A DNA stretch of 8,406 bases from DASWUZ01 sp036401375. Lineage in GTDB: Bacteria > Acidobacteriota > Terriglobia > Terriglobales > Acidobacteriaceae. The notes below the pieces were generated by a model. That model had not been told where the DNA came from and ran no database searches. It saw only the letters and a program-made list of their open reading frames with translations. Shown here in pieces: positions 5,358 through 8,406 of the stretch (position 1 is the stretch's first letter; each line of letters begins with the position of its first letter). The position numbers and the translations under genes are program-made. The stretch covers positions 1 to 8,406 of the forward strand of contig DASWVB010000031.1 of NCBI GenBank assembly GCA_036401375.1, written 5' to 3'.

Positions 5358-8300
5358 TTACTTGGTGACCACCACTACAGGCGAAGTCGACCCGGTATAG
5401 TTGGTATCCCCTGAGTAGACGGCAACAACGTTGTTCGCTCCCGTGGCAATCGCGCTCGAGGTGAAGCTTCCCGTTGTCGTTGCGTTCGCCAGACCAGTGC
5501 TCGAATCAAAGCCGCCCTTAAGCGTTGAAGTGGCCAGGGTAGTCGCGCCCAGCTTGAACGCGATCGTACCGCTCGGAGACGATCCGTTGCTGTCGGTCGC
5601 GACGGTCGCGCTGGCGGTATAGGTTGTCGTAGTACCACCGCCCCCACCACCCCCACCGCCCCCGCCTGAACCTCCGCTGCTGCCACCGCCGCCACCACAT
5701 CCGCTGGCCAGAGTCACGAGGCACGCGAACACCATCAGGCCCAGCATTGCACGCCAGCCCCGCCGTCTTGCCGGGATCCCAAGCAGCATCACGCACGCGA
5801 GCGCAGTACCAGCCGCTGCGGACCAGGTAGCTACCCGGCGCGTCGGAGTCACTCGCGACGCTACGGAAACCCCGGCCGCGCTGGCTGCACTGGAGACGGT
5901 GAAGCTGGTCGAAGTAATTGCCTGGACTACCGTGATCGCCTGAGTCGCTGTACTTGCGTTGTAGCTTGCGTCCCCTGAGTACGACGCGGTGATTGTCTGA
6001 GTGCCAGGCGGCAATAATACGGTGAAGAACTCCGCGTAGCCGACGCTGCTGATGGCATGCGTCTCGCTCGTCACTCCTCCACCAGAGAAGCTCACTGTGC
6101 CGGTGGCGAGTCCGTCCGTGGCACCGGCCTTGGCGCTGCCAGGGGTTGCGTCGATCAGCTCGAATGATCCGTAAGGAATCGCCGTGGTGGGAATCGAATT
6201 AGCCGAACTGGCGTCGAAGGCCTTCAAAGATAGCCCGATTGCACTGGCCTCGGGTGCAACAGTTACGAGCACGGGAGCAGAATCGCTGGGTCCAACTACG
6301 CCGTCGCCCTGGTAGTGGGCGGTCACATTGTAGGGCCCCCCACCCGGCAGGTAGATCGCCGAGGTAGAGACGGTACCGTTTGAAGCCAGGGTCAGAGGCG
6401 TCGCAAGCTGTGCGCTTATAGAGACGTTATCCGGAGCTGTCGACGGATTGAGGCTGTCGATCAGGGCAACATCGCCTGTAGGGGTGGCGCTCGCGCTTGT
6501 TACAGTCACTGCCGCCGTGACGGGGGTACCGTGGGTAATCGTCAGGGGTGTGGTCGCTCCATTCAGCGTCAACGCAGTTGCGCTCGCAGCGAAGGTGATA
6601 CTGCTCCAGTCGTTCACCAGTGCCGTAATGTCGACACTACCCAGTCCACTCGCCAGGTCATACCCTGTGACGGCGTTGTAGCCGGTCAGGAAGTGATTCG
6701 TTCCGCAGTCTGGGCTGCCGGCGGCACATGGAACGGAGATGTTGCCTGACGTCACGTCGTGGAAGGCTGCCGGAAACTGCTTGGCGAGCGGATAGATCAC
6801 GGTATCAGCCTGCCCGAGGCGTCCGCCAACCTTCTGTGTGACGAGTGCCAGCACGCCGGCAAACGCCGGAGCAGCTGTCGATGTGCCACCGAACACTGTT
6901 ATCGAAGAGATGGCGCCAGAAGAGTTGACGGCGCAATCATTGACTGTGACTCCATTCTCACTACCGTTAGCGCATATGGCCCAACCGGCGTTATAGAAGC
7001 CGTTAGAAGCAAACATCGAGACGTCCGGAATGTCGCGAACCGAGTCGCCGCTGTCGAAGAGCTTCTGCCAGGAAGGCTTTGCATAGGCTCCTGCGCAGCT
7101 GATGGTACCCAGGGAGTTGGTCGTTGATTCGGCGCAACTGCTCGCCCCCCCGCTGCCCGCTACAATGTTCGTGTTTCCTTTGGAGTCAGTGCCAGCGATA
7201 TTTGAGCTCAGAGTGGTGTTTGTTGTGGTCGAGTTGTTCCACGGCTGCTCCGGAATGTACTTGAGGGCCGATCCTCCGTTCGACGTGGTATTCGAACCCG
7301 CTACATAGGTCAAGAAGCTGGTGTGCAGGATGTCGAAGTCCGTGCCGCCCACAGCCACGTTGTACGGGGTCGAGGCGAAGCCGCTTACCTGCAACCCTTG
7401 CGTCGCCGTCGTCACCGCGTTCTCGTTGTCGCAACCCGCCGACCCGTTGTCGCCCGTCGACACCGTGGGAGTGATTCCCTGGGCAGCGGCCTGTTCCCAG
7501 GTGTTGTTGATGAAGGCATTGCCGGTGGTCCCGAAAAATGCTTCGCAGAGGCCGAAGCTCACGTTCAAGATGCTCACAGCGTTGTCGTCTACTGCGCGCC
7601 CGATCGCGAAATAGAGACCTTCCTGGAGAGCACTCCCATTGGAGACGTACAGATTCACGTTTGCGCCTGGAGCCATACCGCTCGCGATCTCGACATCAAG
7701 CAATGCCTCGCCGCTCGCCGAGGTCGCGATGTCTCCCACGCCTGGATCGTCTCCGTCCACGATCACCGTGGGAACTTTGGCCGGAAGCGCAAAGAAGCTG
7801 CGGTAGGTCGCCACGGCGCTGAGCGGGATGTTGCCCTCTCCCGCGATGCCGATCGTTACCCCGGTCCCATCGTACGCAGTGTCGCCGCTCGGAAAATTGC
7901 GGTTCAATGTGGTAGGAGAATCGTAGATCGTCGCTGCGTCCGCCGGGCCCACATACAGAAAGCTGCTGGAACCGGAGCCGCCGGTAAGTTCAGGCTCGAA
8001 GTGCTTTGTAGTCTGGTTGTACACACCGCGAGGGCCTAGGACAGCGTGCGGCCGGGCGCGGAAATCGTTCATCTGCGCCACTCCGGCGATCACTGGAACC
8101 AGTGCTGCCGGTATCTGTGGATCAGAGGCGTTGGCGAGGTGCTCTTCCCCTTTAACCAGGTAGCGGTGAATAGGCACGTGAAACGCCTCTTGAACCCGGC
8201 CTATGCTGCCGGAGAACTCAATTGTCATTCGCGCCTTGTCGGCGCCCTTCACCGCCAGTCCATGGCCCTGCAGCCACATGCTCACCGCCTGGATGTCCGC

Positions 8301-8406
8301 ATCGGCTGTGCCGTAGCGAGCGCCAAACTGCTCCGGGGTCAGGTACTTGTGATAGCTGGTCGAACCAGGCGTCTGCAGCGCCGCAAGGTAGGCTTTCAAC
8401 GCGGCC
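5358..8406 (-). CDS. Secreted S53 family (kumamolisin/sedolisin-type) serine peptidase with Ig-like domains, 5' partial
   Basis: This is an acid-acting serine-carboxyl peptidase expected to digest protein outside the cytoplasm. The frame is open through the window edge, so the signal peptide and start of the prodomain are missing. The Leu codon at 8399 is internal; residues are numbered from it. The pro-kumamolisin region (1-115, with HKYLTPEQFGARYG) precedes a catalytic domain at about 145-600. Its Glu231 and Asp235 (GEALLDVE), oxyanion Asp317 (STGDNG) and nucleophile Ser507 (GGTSTAAP) match the S53 tetrad. Calcium-site candidates are Asp548 and Asp581 (TGYDLASGLG). Ig-like domains follow at about 602-715 and 719-826. 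Next come a two-helix membrane hairpin (857-900) around ARRRGWR, a Cys and poly-Gly linker (901-922), and a final Ig-like domain (925-1011). The peptidase is probably self-processed and perhaps surface-anchored. Substrate is unknown. Confidence 0.93.
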   Translation of the reverse strand, partial: AALKAYLAALQTPGSTSYHKYLTPEQFGARYGTADADIQAVSMWLQGHGLAVKGADKARMTIEFSGSIGRVQEAFHVPIHRYLVKGEEHLANASDPQIPAALVPVIAGVAQMNDFRARPHAVLGPRGVYNQTTKHFEPELTGGSGSSSFLYVGPADAATIYDSPTTLNRNFPSGDTAYDGTGVTIGIAGEGNIPLSAVATYRSFFALPAKVPTVIVDGDDPGVGDIATSASGEALLDVEIASGMAPGANVNLYVSNGSALQEGLYFAIGRAVDDNAVSILNVSFGLCEAFFGTTGNAFINNTWEQAAAQGITPTVSTGDNGSAGCDNENAVTTATQGLQVSGFASTPYNVAVGGTDFDILHTSFLTYVAGSNTTSNGGSALKYIPEQPWNNSTTTNTTLSSNIAGTDSKGNTNIVAGSGGASSCAESTTNSLGTISCAGAYAKPSWQKLFDSGDSVRDIPDVSMFASNGFYNAGWAICANGSENGVTVNDCAVNSSGAISSITVFGGTSTAAPAFAGVLALVTQKVGGRLGQADTVIYPLAKQFPAAFHDVTSGNISVPCAAGSPDCGTNHFLTGYNAVTGYDLASGLGSVDITALVNDWSSITFAASATALTLNGATTPLTITHGTPVTAAVTVTSASATPTGDVALIDSLNPSTAPDNVSISAQLATPLTLASNGTVSTSAIYLPGGGPYNVTAHYQGDGVVGPSDSAPVLVTVAPEASAIGLSLKAFDASSANSIPTTAIPYGSFELIDATPGSAKAGATDGLATGTVSFSGGGVTSETHAISSVGYAEFFTVLLPPGTQTITASYSGDASYNASTATQAITVVQAITSTSFTVSSAASAAGVSVASRVTPTRRVATWSAAAGTALACVMLLGIPARRRGWRAMLGLMVFACLVTLASGCGGGGGSSGGSGGGGGGGGGGGTTTTYTASATVATDSNGSSPSGTIAFKLGATTLATSTLKGGFDSSTGLANATTTGSFTSSAIATGANNVVAVYSGDTNYTGSTSPVVVVTK
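5641..5667 (-). repeat. 9-base G-rich tandem repeat encoding a poly-Gly linker
   Basis: On the plus strand three 9-base units run in tandem: CCCCCACCA, CCCCCACCG and CCCCCGCCT. On the coding strand they give three runs of five G and encode the core of an 11-Gly tract following GCGGGGGSSGGSG. Because the unit is a multiple of three, gain or loss of a copy keeps the frame. Slippage within a G run would shift it and remove the last Ig-like domain. Confidence 0.8.

Noticed and set aside
5641..5663. Canonical four-tract G-quadruplex in the poly-Gly tract
   Set aside because: Only three G runs of three or more are present close together; the neighbouring runs are two G, so the standard pattern is not met.
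7323..8039. 238-residue plus-strand frame opposite the S53 catalytic domain
   Set aside because: The Arg/Val/Ala-rich product has no recognisable family, while the opposite strand carries intact S53 catalytic motifs.
8397..8399. TTG at 8399 as the start of the S53 peptidase
   Set aside because: The frame stays open to the window edge, the prodomain is already under way at this point, and no signal peptide follows. The codon is an internal Leu.

Overview
The window looks like ordinary chromosomal DNA from a GC-rich, Gram-negative soil-type bacterium, most likely an acidobacterium (Terriglobia/Acidobacteriaceae). This placement is an inference from protein style: a large exported S53 (kumamolisin-type) peptidase with Ig-like domains and an internal Arg-rich, Gly-rich membrane module, an exported two-domain VOC protein, and an S1 protein with a long acidic N-terminus. 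No rRNA, tRNA, CRISPR array, transposase, integrase or phage gene was found.

Layout, left to right. (1) Positions 1-1476, minus strand: a membrane-anchored SRPBCC (polyketide cyclase/dehydrase-like) protein, followed 111 bases downstream by the first 195 residues of a zinc-dependent, formaldehyde-dehydrogenase-like alcohol dehydrogenase that leaves the window. (2) Positions 1477-1894: a 418-base divergent gap with a possible extended -10 promoter for the plus-strand gene. (3) Positions 1895-4168, plus strand: an S1-type RNA-binding protein (probable ribosomal protein S1) and, 60 bases later, an unrecognised 87-residue protein whose ribosome-binding site sits against a small hairpin. (4) Positions 4169-5268, plus strand: an extended -10 promoter, a leader hairpin and an exported protein with two glyoxalase/VOC domains, both with intact metal-ligand patterns. 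(5) Positions 5310-5349: a hairpin that should terminate transcription in both directions between convergent genes. (6) Positions 5358-8406, minus strand: a secreted S53 peptidase truncated at its N-terminus by the window edge, with its catalytic residues intact, two Ig-like domains, an internal two-helix membrane hairpin, a poly-Gly linker encoded by a 9-base G-rich repeat, and a last Ig-like domain.

The genes do not form one pathway. The pairs most likely to be co-transcribed are SRPBCC with alcohol dehydrogenase, and S1 with the 87-residue protein. No new defence or mobile system is visible. The most distinctive items are the internal membrane/Gly module of the peptidase, the interrupted last S1 domain, and the small unrecognised protein downstream of S1.
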